Below are positions 33,304 to 41,360 of a stretch of 64,000 bases of DNA, one piece after another. This DNA comes from an uncultured Bacilli bacterium (GTDB taxonomy: Bacteria; Bacillota_I; Bacilli_A; RFN20; CAG-631): contig CANQVX010000001.1 of the NCBI GenBank assembly GCA_947627355.1, forward strand, positions 1 through 64,000, read 5' to 3'. Positions within the stretch are counted from its first letter, which is position 1. Every line of letters begins with the position of its first letter. The notes below the pieces were generated by a model that ran no database searches, was not told the origin of the DNA, and was given only the letters and a program-made list of their open reading frames with translations. A program made the translations under genes and the position numbers.

Positions 33304-34273
33304 AATTTTGTATTTTTATTTCTTGTTTTTTATCTAAATTGTAGATAACAAGTGAGTTACCATCTAAATTTTCTCTATTCATGTCAACCCCGGTGATTCT
33401 ATTATTATCATAGGTTGTGTAATAATAAATTCCTTTATCAGCATTACAACATGAGCTATAAATAGTTATTTCATAACCTTTTTCTAATTTAACACAGCCT
33501 CTTTGTTGTTCAACTGATTTAAGAATATGAAAGAATTGACTAACACTTTCTTCTTCACTATCGTTTGATAAAGAATTCATCTTAACAAATGTTGCTTTTA
33601 CAAATCTAGATGCTGATGATAAATCACCAGGAAGACCTAATCCACCCATACCTCTACTATATTCTTTTAAATCTAATGATTTAGAAAAATTGTTTTTAAT
33701 TGGCTCAATACTTAGATGCATATAGTTACTTAAGTTATGCATTTGAATATCAAATCGAGGGTTATTAGTTAAAACACCAACTGAATTTTCAAAGATTTTC
33801 ATTCCTTCTTCTAAAGGTTCAACAACTATTGATTTTTCTTTATCAGCTATGATCCAATGAAGTGGTGTGGCTTTTAACTCTTCACTAAAATCAATGGCAG
33901 CGATATTAGTATTCTTTAATAAACTTAGTGCTTCATCAACTGTAGCACAAGTAGCTAACACCCAAGGAATTAATTCAAATGGAGCAATGTTTTTCTTTTT
34001 CTTATCAATTGGTTTATAAAATGCACTGTTAGGAAAATTAAGACCAGCCATACTAAGTCCTTTTTCATTTGTAGCATCATAAAACAATGGATAGTTATTA
34101 TTTACATAGGCCATTCCTATTAAGGCATAATGCTTTTTAATTGCTTTTTCTTTACTAAAATTAAAGATAAAGTTTCTAGGAACAATAGTAACCGTTTCAA
34201 AATAAGAATATTCTAAATCAAAATTACGACCAAAATAATGATCTTTTGTCTTATAAGTGATTGCTGTACACAT
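33302..34273 (-). CDS. bsh: Conjugated bile salt hydrolase (choloylglycine hydrolase)
   Basis: A 323-residue Ntn-hydrolase, co-linear with the Clostridium perfringens enzyme as I remember it. Cys2, exposed after Met removal, is the nucleophile. GRNFDLEYS holds the conserved Arg and Asp (near 16 and 19), GLSMAGLNFP near 75 the oxyanion Asn, GVLTNNPRFD near 167 another Asn and PGDLSSASRF near 220 the last Arg. It cleaves glycine or taurine from conjugated bile acids in the cytoplasm. The loop before LGLPGD reads YSRGMGG. The start overlaps the flavin reductase stop (TAATG), so they form one operon. It indicates an intestinal habitat. Confidence 0.9.
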   Translation of the reverse strand: MCTAITYKTKDHYFGRNFDLEYSYFETVTIVPRNFIFNFSKEKAIKKHYALIGMAYVNNNYPLFYDATNEKGLSMAGLNFPNSAFYKPIDKKKKNIAPFELIPWVLATCATVDEALSLLKNTNIAAIDFSEELKATPLHWIIADKEKSIVVEPLEEGMKIFENSVGVLTNNPRFDIQMHNLSNYMHLSIEPIKNNFSKSLDLKEYSRGMGGLGLPGDLSSASRFVKATFVKMNSLSNDSEEESVSQFFHILKSVEQQRGCVKLEKGYEITIYSSCCNADKGIYYYTTYDNNRITGVDMNRENLDGNSLVIYNLDKKQEIKIQN

Positions 34274-34830
34274 TATTTGATTTTCTTTCCGTCTAAAAAG
34301 GCATTTCCTACTCTTTTACCTAATACATAATAACCATGTGATACTGAATCATAAGTAATAGGTTGTAATAAATCAACATCAATCTTACCATCTTTTAATA
34401 CTGATTCATCAGCACAAACATTAACGATATCAGCAACTAAATAACCAGATGATTCATCAAAACTAACTAATTTACATTCAAGAGCCATTTTAAATTCGTT
34501 GATAATTGGAGCATCAACAAATTCACTCTTAGATACTGTAAGATTAGCTTTTTCTAATTTGTTTGTAACACTATTAGCTGAAACTATACCTAAAAAATCT
34601 GCTTCAACAACATGATTTGCATCAGCAATATTAACACTGAAAGCTTTCCTTGCTAAAATGTTTTTTGTTGTCTTATGACTAGCATCTAAACAGATACCTA
34701 TTTGATTAGTATCATGGATACCACCCCAAGCAGCATTCATAGCATTAGCTGTACCATCTTCGTTATAAGATGCAATAATTAAAACTGGCATTGGATAAAG
34801 AAATGTTTTCTTTCCAAAATTCTTTTTCAT
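34273..34830 (-). CDS. Flavin reductase-like (flavoredoxin) protein
   Basis: A 185-residue FMN-binding split-barrel protein of the flavin reductase/flavoredoxin family. It has YPMPVLIIASYNEDGTANAM at the start, a WGGIHDTNQIGICL segment and the KNILARKAFSVNI stretch, where FMN phosphate contacts are usual. It probably binds FMN and passes electrons from NAD(P)H or another donor. It is coupled to the bile salt hydrolase gene by a 1-nt overlap, which may be a chance pairing or tie a redox step to bile stress. The start has AAAGGGGAAA upstream. Confidence 0.8.
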   Translation of the reverse strand: MKKNFGKKTFLYPMPVLIIASYNEDGTANAMNAAWGGIHDTNQIGICLDASHKTTKNILARKAFSVNIADANHVVEADFLGIVSANSVTNKLEKANLTVSKSEFVDAPIINEFKMALECKLVSFDESSGYLVADIVNVCADESVLKDGKIDVDLLQPITYDSVSHGYYVLGKRVGNAFLDGKKIK

Positions 34831-34852
34831 ACAATATTTCCCCTTTCATAAT

Positions 34853-34882
34853 AAAAAAGACGCATCTAGATTAAGACACGTC
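34853..34882 (-). terminator. Terminator before the flavin reductase-hydrolase operon
   Basis: On the minus strand GACG-tg-TCT pairs with AGA-tg-CGTC, then six T. It ends the upstream membrane-protein transcript. Confidence 0.7.
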
Positions 34883-34891
34883 AATTAATTC

Positions 34892-35461
34892 TTATTTGTT
34901 TTCTTCGTTAGAATCGGAACTTTCGCTATTTTGTTCGTTGCTGTAATCGTTATTGTTACTTCCATACATTTCAAGATGTGTGGTTTGTTGTTGTTCAAAA
35001 CTATCTCTAGCTTGTGTACTGATTTGTCTATCATCACCACGTAAACATAACGAAACAAGGAATAAAATAAATGGAACAACTGATAATAAAGCACCTAATA
35101 GTGATTTACCAATCATTTCTGTAACAGCTAATAGACCTAAGATGATAACTAAGGTCAAATGAATTCCAAAACGTTTTTGAATAGTTCCATTTGGATAAAC
35201 TTTACGTTTAGGGCAACAAAATGCAGCAAGAACAACTATCGCAATTGATAGTAGTAAAACAAAAAACATTGAAGCTTTCATTGAAGAAGCAAGTTCTTTT
35301 GCTTGGGTAGGAGTTGCTCCTTCTTGTTGTAACATTTGAACAACCAAATCTTTTGAAGTAAGCATTATTACAGCACCTAAAAATAAGATTGAGCCAAGTA
35401 TAATTGCAAAAATAGCACCAATTAATTCTAATGTTCTTTTTGTCTTATTGCGTTCAGACAT
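34892..35461 (-). CDS. Membrane protein, DUF4064-like
   Basis: A 189-residue protein with about four membrane helices: residues 12-33, 67-85, 100-117 and 120-138. The layout (short N-terminus, helix, loop with QQEGATPTQAKELA, three more helices) resembles small Firmicute membrane proteins of the DUF4064 type. The C-terminal 50 residues are hydrophilic and very rich in Asn, Ser, Gln and Glu, a disordered tail. The start at 35461 is preferred because the GGGG site is too close to the earlier in-frame ATG. Function is unknown. Confidence 0.6.
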   Translation of the reverse strand: MSERNKTKRTLELIGAIFAIILGSILFLGAVIMLTSKDLVVQMLQQEGATPTQAKELASSMKASMFFVLLLSIAIVVLAAFCCPKRKVYPNGTIQKRFGIHLTLVIILGLLAVTEMIGKSLLGALLSVVPFILFLVSLCLRGDDRQISTQARDSFEQQQTTHLEMYGSNNNDYSNEQNSESSDSNEENK

Positions 35462-35570
35462 ATATATCACCATTCCCCTTTTTACATAAAATATTATAAA
35501 ATATTTTGCTTTGTTTGTAAATACGGTTTTAATTAACGATTTTGTCGATAGAATCGATAATAATCAACAA

Positions 35571-36674
35571 TTAAACATTAAATTTGAAGAAAGCAATATC
35601 TCCATCTTTCATCAAATATTCTTTACCTTCCAAACGATATTTACCATTATCTTTAACAGCACTTTCACTACCATATTGAATCAAATCATTATAGTTATAG
35701 ATTTCGGCTTTAATGAATCCTCTTTCAAAATCTGTATGAATTATTCCAGCACATTGAGGTGCTTTCATACCTCTTTTAAATGTCCAAGCACGACATTCAT
35801 CTTTTCCGGAGGTATAGAATGTTTCAAGACCTAATAATTTATAAGTTGCTTTTATTAATTTACTTAATCCCGATTCATCCATTTGAAATTCTTCCATGAA
35901 TAATTGTCTTTCATCAGCATCTAAACTAGCTAGTTGTTCTTCAATCTTGGCACAAATTGGAATTATACTAGCATTTTCCTCTTCGGCTTTTTTCTTTAAG
36001 GCTAGATATTCCTTATTTTCATCAAAGTTTGTTAAATCATTTTCCCCCATATTAGCTACATAAATCATAGGTTTATTAGTTAGTAAATGAAATGATTTAA
36101 CAATTAATGCTTGTTCTTTACTAAATTCAATACTACGACATGGTTTATTTGAAAGTAAAGTTTCTTTAATGGTTTTTAGTAATCCTAGTTCTTCAAGAGC
36201 AGCTTTATCTTTACTAGTAGTTGCTTTCTTTTCAATCTTAGAGATTCTATTTTCAACAGTTTCTAAATCAGCAAAGATTAATTCAAGATTGATTGTTTCA
36301 GCATCACGTATAGCATTAACACTACCATCAACATGTAAAATATTACTATCAGAAAAACAACGAACAACATGACAAATAGCATCAGTTTCTCTAATATTTG
36401 CTAAAAATTGATTGCCTAATCCTTCACCTTTTGAAGCACCTTTTACTAAACCAGCAATATCAGTGAATTCAAAGGTTGCAGCAACTCTTTTAAGTGGTTC
36501 ATATAATTTACATAAATAATCTAAACGAGCATCTGGAACTTCAACAACTCCAGTATTAGGTTTAATAGTTGCAAATGGATAGTTAGCAGCTTCCACTTGT
36601 GAATTAGTAATTGCATTAAACAATGTAGATTTTCCAACATTTGGCATACCTACAATTCCCGCTGTTAATGGCAT
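35571..36674 (-). CDS. ychF: Redox-regulated ATPase YchF (Obg-like)
   Basis: A 367-residue TRAFAC-class P-loop protein. The G1 motif is GMPNVGKST near residue 8, G3 FTDIAGLVKGASKGEGLGN near 64, and NMGEND near 202 replaces the usual NKxD, consistent with ATP rather than GTP preference. The C-terminal TGS domain ends with AFKFNV-like sequence. It binds ribosomes and is linked to stress responses. The start at 36674 matches the family N-terminus (MPLTAGIVG), so the upstream in-frame start is disfavoured. It is a single gene. Confidence 0.95.
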   Translation of the reverse strand: MPLTAGIVGMPNVGKSTLFNAITNSQVEAANYPFATIKPNTGVVEVPDARLDYLCKLYEPLKRVAATFEFTDIAGLVKGASKGEGLGNQFLANIRETDAICHVVRCFSDSNILHVDGSVNAIRDAETINLELIFADLETVENRISKIEKKATTSKDKAALEELGLLKTIKETLLSNKPCRSIEFSKEQALIVKSFHLLTNKPMIYVANMGENDLTNFDENKEYLALKKKAEEENASIIPICAKIEEQLASLDADERQLFMEEFQMDESGLSKLIKATYKLLGLETFYTSGKDECRAWTFKRGMKAPQCAGIIHTDFERGFIKAEIYNYNDLIQYGSESAVKDNGKYRLEGKEYLMKDGDIAFFKFNV

Positions 36675-36763
36675 AATATCCCTACTTTCTTGCTTTTTCA
36701 TTATAATTTTTTTTAGTCAATTATACAAGATACAATATGGCGTAAATTTGTTTAAAAAAATGA

Positions 36764-36793
36764 TTGTATTAATGATTAATTTTTAACTATAAT
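36764..36793 (+). promoter_or_regulatory. Rubrerythrin promoter with PerR-like dyad
   Basis: TTGTAT (36764-36769) and TATAAT (36788-36793) are spaced 18 nt. Between them lies ATTAATGATTAAT (36768-36780), a perfect 6-1-6 palindrome sharing about 9 of 14 positions with the PerR box. Peroxide-dependent repression is therefore plausible. Confidence 0.55.
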
Positions 36794-36817
36794 ATAAGTA
36801 ACAAAGGGGGTCTTTTT

Positions 36818-37357
36818 ATGGATTTAAAAGGAAGTAAAACAGAAGCGAACCTTGCTATCGCTTTTGCAGGAGAATCTCAAGCAAGAAATAAATACACTTA
36901 CTTTGCATCTAAAGCAAAAAAAGAAGGTTATCAACAAATCGCAGCTATATTTGAAGAAACCGCAGCAAATGAAAAAGAACATGCTGAAATTTGGTTTAAA
37001 TATTTATGTGGTGGAGCAATTGCTTCAACTGCTGAAAACTTAAAAGCTGCAGCTGCTGGTGAACACGAAGAATGGACAGATATGTATGCTAATTTTGCAA
37101 AAGTTGCCAAAGAAGAAGGTTTTGATCGTTTAGCATTTTTATTCGATGCTGTCGGCAAAATTGAAAAAACTCATGAAGAAAGATATCTAAAATTATTAGA
37201 TAACTTAACAGCAAATGAAGTTTTTGAAAAAGCTGAACCAGTTGTTTGGGTTTGCCGTAACTGTGGACATGTTCATGTAGGAAAACAAGCTCCTGAAGTA
37301 TGTCCTGTATGTGCTCATCCTCAAGCTTACTTTGAATTAAAAGGACAAAATTATTAA
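36818..37357 (+). CDS. rbr: Rubrerythrin
   Basis: A 179-residue non-haem iron peroxidase that reduces hydrogen peroxide in anaerobes. The N-terminal four-helix bundle has di-iron ligands in [12 protein letters not shown] (near 20), [14 protein letters not shown] (near 50), [21 protein letters not shown] (near 100) and related positions. The C-terminal rubredoxin domain has [10 protein letters not shown] near 143 and CPVCAHPQ near 160, so all four Cys for the Fe site are present. It is a single gene with its own promoter and terminator. Confidence 0.95.
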   Translation: MDLKGSKTEANLAIAFAGESQARNKYTYFASKAKKEGYQQIAAIFEETAANEKEHAEIWFKYLCGGAIASTAENLKAAAAGEHEEWTDMYANFAKVAKEEGFDRLAFLFDAVGKIEKTHEERYLKLLDNLTANEVFEKAEPVVWVCRNCGHVHVGKQAPEVCPVCAHPQAYFELKGQNY

Positions 37358-37363
37358 TTTTTA

Positions 37364-37397
37364 GAGGCCTTTATTTTAAAAATAGAGGTCTTTTTTT
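37364..37397 (+). terminator. Rubrerythrin terminator
   Basis: AGGCCTTTATTTT pairs with AAAATAGAGGTCT (13 bp with two wobbles), followed by seven T. Confidence 0.85.
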
Positions 37398-37451
37398 ATG
37401 TAATTGTGTTACAATATTTATGCAAATCAAATTAAAAAGGAGTCTTAGTTA

Positions 37452-40133
37452 ATGAAAAAGAAATTTTTGTTTTGCTTACTTGCAAGCACGATGCTTGTAA
37501 GCTGCAGTGGAAAAGATAACAATTCCTCAAGTAGCCCTGAAATAGAAAAGACTTATTATGCCACTGTTAACTCAACATATGATTCAGTTAACATTTATGC
37601 CATTGTTAATGAAACATTTGATATCAGTGATATTAATTATTCTTATCTATTTACTGGAACACCATCAATTAATGCAAATAGTGAATATGTTCAAGTTGAT
37701 GGTACTAAATTAACATTCCTTAAAAAAGGAATCACTGAAATCACTGTAAGTGATGAAGAAAACATAAAGAGTTTCAAAATCAATGTTAGTATTAATGATA
37801 GTAAAGAAACTCGTTATGATTATCCAGCAATTGATTTAACAAATTATGTTAAACAAAATGAATTAGCTTCTACTGTAAATGCAACTACAACTTCAGTAAC
37901 TTTAACAGCAGAAGGTTCTCAATGGAATCGTATAACATACGAATTGGCCGACAAATTTAACACTAACTATAGTGTTGAATGTGATGTCACATTTATTAGT
38001 ACAGATGAATCTAGTAGATGGTTTGGTATCGTATTTAGAGACCAAGAAACTGAAACTAATAAATATCCATTTTTCCAATTTGACTTCAGGCAAAATTCTG
38101 GACTTTCTAATGCTATAGAAGTCACATATATGTTTGGTGCTGGAGCAGGAGATTACAACTATCCATATGCTAAATCTTGGACTAATGGTGGCCCTGGTGT
38201 TATGAATAATGGACCTATGCATATCAAATTCACTTTAGATGGTGCGGATTTTAAAGGTAGTATCAGTTATGGTGAATACACTGAAGAAATTAGTGTAACC
38301 CTTCCAAATATTAGTAGTGGTAACATTGGTTTCCAATGTGCTGGTTCAGTTGTTAAATTCGAAAACTTGAAAGTCGGTATTGTTGGTACTGAAAAAGTTA
38401 CTTCAAGTGCCAATACATCCGAATCTCTCGTTAAAATTTCAGATAACAATAATAGTGTTGATCCATTAAAACCACAAATTATTAGTTCTGGTAAAACTAT
38501 CGATGAAATCTATGGTATTAGCGCTAAAAGCAAAGAATGGTTCGTTCGTTTAAACAATCGTCAAGTTTATGATTTAAATAATGAATTAATGAAAGGTGTA
38601 ACCTTAAACAGTATTATTGAAAACTTTAGAGGTGACTCTATTCCAAACATTCAAGTAGAAGATGAAAAATCATTAAATGTTGCTATTGAAGTATTAAAAT
38701 CATTTGGTATCGTTGATGTTAACCTTTGGTCAACTAATGGTGCAATTCTAGACTTAGCTAGAAATACTATTCCTTATGCTAGACTTGGTTATATTCCAAC
38801 AAATGTAACATCATTTGAAACATTTGAAGAAATATCTCCTATTTGTTTAGAAGCCGGTAAACATTATGCAAATCTAATCTTACTTGATAGTGCATTATTA
38901 AATAAAGAAAATGTCTTAAAGACTGTATTACTTGGTTATAGTGTTGTAGCAAATGCTAAAAATGGTGATAACTATTCTCTTATTGCTGGTGCTTTGGCAG
39001 GTTGTAAATTAATTCTTGCTAACTATAATCAAAATGTTCAACAACAAGCAGGAATATTATATAGTAATGATATATTTACTATTGATACAACTGCTCATTC
39101 ATTATTATCAGTTCCAGCTGTTGCTGGTCATAGAGGTGCTGGTACTGATGGTACTAATCCATCTGTAACACTTCCAGAAAACACCATTGAATCATTTACA
39201 TGGGCATTTGAACATGGCGCTAATTCAATTGAAATCGATGTTCATACAACATCTGATAAGAAGTTAATTGTTACTCATGATGATACAACCGGTAGAGTTT
39301 CAAATCAAAATCTAACAATTAAAAACGCAACACTTGCTACACTTCAAGCCTTACCATTAAAAGTTGGAAGCACTTATTCAACTGAATATCATATGCCTTC
39401 ACTTGAAGAAGTATTTGATGCTTTCAAAGGTGATAACTATAAAGATAAAACTATCATGGTAGAAATAAAAGATAATCTAGTTGAAACTGGTATTGCTTCA
39501 ATTGAAATGGCAAAGGAAATGGGTTGGTATGGCAGAATCAATCTAATTACCTTTAGTAGTAGCACAGCTCAAACATTAAGAGATTATGATCCATCTATTC
39601 AAGTATCATATCTAGGAACTGTTCAAAGAAGAAATGTTGATGAATATTGGGCAAGTGCTAATTCATATCTAAATAGTGGTGTTGGCCTTGCTTCACAACT
39701 TTCAACTGTTAGTAATGTAGCATTAAAAGAATCTAATGCACGTGGTCAAATGTACTGGTTATGGACATTTGAAACAGGAAATGCTAGTCAACTATTCTCA
39801 CTTATTTCAGATGGTAATAGAGCATTCACAGTTAACTATCTTGATTTCTTTGCAAAGAGTCAATATAAACTATTTGGTGATGAATCAATCACTTTAAAGA
39901 ACAATGAATCAAAACAACTTACAATCAAAGCTATGTCATATGATAAAACTGAAACCGTTCTAAACGATGCTAGTATCATTGTTTTATCTAACAATGCTAC
40001 AGTAAATGGAAACACCATTACAAGAACTGGTAAAGGTGATATCTATGTTGCTTATAAGGCTAAAGTTCAATGGAATTTATATAATTCACCTTATTATTTC
40101 TATATCTATTCTGATATCGTTGTTATAAAATAA
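37452..40133 (+). CDS. Large lipoprotein with glycerophosphodiester phosphodiesterase domain
   Basis: A predicted 893-residue lipoprotein; the lipobox is VSCS (Cys19). The N-terminal part (about 40-115) looks like a beta-sandwich. A lectin/concanavalin-like beta domain follows (about 120-310: WNRITYELADKF to VVKFENLKVG). A helical middle domain precedes the GDPD domain near 555-800. That domain has AGHRGAGTDG, LPENTIESF, SIEIDVHTTSDKKLIVTHDDT and MVEIKDN, which include the catalytic His pair and metal-binding Glu/Asp. A short beta domain ends it. It may degrade glycerophosphodiesters or teichoic-type polymers at the surface. It is unusually long for a GDPD. A second GDPD gene lies at 54924. 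Confidence 0.8.
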   Translation: MKKKFLFCLLASTMLVSCSGKDNNSSSSPEIEKTYYATVNSTYDSVNIYAIVNETFDISDINYSYLFTGTPSINANSEYVQVDGTKLTFLKKGITEITVSDEENIKSFKINVSINDSKETRYDYPAIDLTNYVKQNELASTVNATTTSVTLTAEGSQWNRITYELADKFNTNYSVECDVTFISTDESSRWFGIVFRDQETETNKYPFFQFDFRQNSGLSNAIEVTYMFGAGAGDYNYPYAKSWTNGGPGVMNNGPMHIKFTLDGADFKGSISYGEYTEEISVTLPNISSGNIGFQCAGSVVKFENLKVGIVGTEKVTSSANTSESLVKISDNNNSVDPLKPQIISSGKTIDEIYGISAKSKEWFVRLNNRQVYDLNNELMKGVTLNSIIENFRGDSIPNIQVEDEKSLNVAIEVLKSFGIVDVNLWSTNGAILDLARNTIPYARLGYIPTNVTSFETFEEISPICLEAGKHYANLILLDSALLNKENVLKTVLLGYSVVANAKNGDNYSLIAGALAGCKLILANYNQNVQQQAGILYSNDIFTIDTTAHSLLSVPAVAGHRGAGTDGTNPSVTLPENTIESFTWAFEHGANSIEIDVHTTSDKKLIVTHDDTTGRVSNQNLTIKNATLATLQALPLKVGSTYSTEYHMPSLEEVFDAFKGDNYKDKTIMVEIKDNLVETGIASIEMAKEMGWYGRINLITFSSSTAQTLRDYDPSIQVSYLGTVQRRNVDEYWASANSYLNSGVGLASQLSTVSNVALKESNARGQMYWLWTFETGNASQLFSLISDGNRAFTVNYLDFFAKSQYKLFGDESITLKNNESKQLTIKAMSYDKTETVLNDASIIVLSNNATVNGNTITRTGKGDIYVAYKAKVQWNLYNSPYYFYIYSDIVVIK

Positions 40134-40157
40134 TAATCGATTCTATCGATAAATTGT

Positions 40158-40203
40158 TAAAAAAGTCCTAACTTCTTTAATTAGAAATTAGGACTTTATT
40201 TTT
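40158..40203. terminator. Bidirectional terminator
   Basis: AAGTCCTAA pairs with TTAGGACTT with A/T-runs on both sides, between convergent genes. Just upstream at 40138-40150 is another CGATTCTATCGAT dyad. Confidence 0.75.
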
Positions 40204-40205
40204 AT

Positions 40206-40916
40206 TTATTTTGTTTTAATTCGATCGTCTTTTAATGCCTCATAAACCATTGATTCAGTTGTCATTTTTTCAAAATGAACAATTGGCTTTTCTTTTTTAT
40301 CAACATTCTCGGCATTAAATCTTTTATTTTGATATTTCCTTAGTTTAACTAGAAAATAGATAAGAGCAATAATAAAACCAATTAAAAGGCCCATTAACCA
40401 ACTATGATTAAATAGATAAATAAAGAAAGTAGTTTTAAGTTTCAAAGCAAGATTTTTAAATATTGTTTTAGTTATTAATCCTACTAGTAATCCTATAACC
40501 ATGATAAGTAATGAAACAATAGAGGTTGCAAAGATATCAGTATAATATTCATTTTTTGCTTTCCAACTTTGATTTTTCTTACAATTACTGCATTCATCAT
40601 TATCAAGTAAAGCAAAATCATTATTATCAGTTGTTGCTTTTAACAAATCGATTTGTTTTTTGATTTGTTTATCAATTATTTGATATTTTTCATCAACAAC
40701 TTCTTTTGGAATATCTAGATTTACAATACCTTCTTGTTTTTGTTTACGAACCATAACAGTATAGTTTTCTTTTTTTCTTATTTTATATTCATGGGTTACT
40801 TCTTCTTTACAATTTTCGCATACAAAAGAATAAGGAATTGTGACAATTCTTTCTATTGTGTATGTTTTAGTATGGAAAGCCGAAGTTTTGATGGCCTTTT
40901 TCTTATCTTTTGCCAT
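40206..40916 (-). CDS. Membrane protein with zinc-ribbon-like cysteines
   Basis: A 236-residue protein. Two Cys pairs in the N-terminal half, VCENCKEE near 33 and DECSNCKKN near 109, can form one zinc site across the intervening charged region. Two membrane helices follow (about 130-152 and 168-188), then a charged C-terminus. It is not recognised as a known family. It lies 4 nt after the DUF2188 gene at the 3' end of the glycogen operon, so it is probably co-transcribed with glgC-glgD-glgA. No functional link to glycogen is evident. Confidence 0.6.
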   Translation of the reverse strand: MAKDKKKAIKTSAFHTKTYTIERIVTIPYSFVCENCKEEVTHEYKIRKKENYTVMVRKQKQEGIVNLDIPKEVVDEKYQIIDKQIKKQIDLLKATTDNNDFALLDNDECSNCKKNQSWKAKNEYYTDIFATSIVSLLIMVIGLLVGLITKTIFKNLALKLKTTFFIYLFNHSWLMGLLIGFIIALIYFLVKLRKYQNKRFNAENVDKKEKPIVHFEKMTTESMVYEALKDDRIKTK

Positions 40917-40920
40917 TTAT

Positions 40921-41355
40921 TTATTTCTTTGCTTTTTTAGTAGCTGGTTTTGCTTCTTTTTTAGCAGCAGGCTTTGTTTCTTTTTTAGCAACTGGTTTCT
41001 TTTCAGCTTTGGCTGCAGGTTTTGCTTCTTTTTTAGCAGCAGCAGGTTTCTTTTCTTCTTTTTTAGCTACAGGTTTAGCAGCCTTTTTAGGTTCTTCTTT
41101 GAAAGATTTAGCTTCTCTGATTGTACCTTTTTTACCATGTAGATAAACTGTTGTGTGTCTTGATTCAGCAAGTTCATTTGCAATCTTTAAAGCTTCTTCT
41201 TGAGTCTTTGTACGACGAACTGCTTTTTCCCCTTTGCCTAAAATTACTTGCCAGCCACCATCAGGATGTTTAGTTACATGATACTTTCCATCATTTGTAG
41301 GTTTTTCTACTGGCTTTGGACTAGCCTTTGTTGTTTTTGTTGTTTTCTTTTCCAT
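40921..41355 (-). CDS. DUF2188 protein with histone H1-like Lys/Ala tail
   Basis: A 144-residue protein in two parts. Residues about 20-80 match DUF2188: YHVTKHPDGGWQVILGKGEK, then RRTKTQEEALKIA. Residues 85-144 are a highly basic low-complexity tail of repeats such as KKEAKPAAK and KKPVAKKE, like the C-terminal tail of histone H1 or Pseudomonas AlgP. Such a tail could bind DNA or RNA without sequence specificity. The gene begins 5 nt after the glgA stop with AAAGGAG overlapping the glgA end, so it is expressed with the glycogen genes. Confidence 0.75.
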   Translation of the reverse strand: MEKKTTKTTKASPKPVEKPTNDGKYHVTKHPDGGWQVILGKGEKAVRRTKTQEEALKIANELAESRHTTVYLHGKKGTIREAKSFKEEPKKAAKPVAKKEEKKPAAAKKEAKPAAKAEKKPVAKKETKPAAKKEAKPATKKAKK

Positions 41356-41360
41356 TTTTT

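Noticed and set aside
40840-41146. Plus-strand Phe/Ser-rich frames opposite the DUF2188 gene
   Set aside because: Antisense of the Lys/Ala repeat tail; no start signal and the minus-strand gene has normal features.
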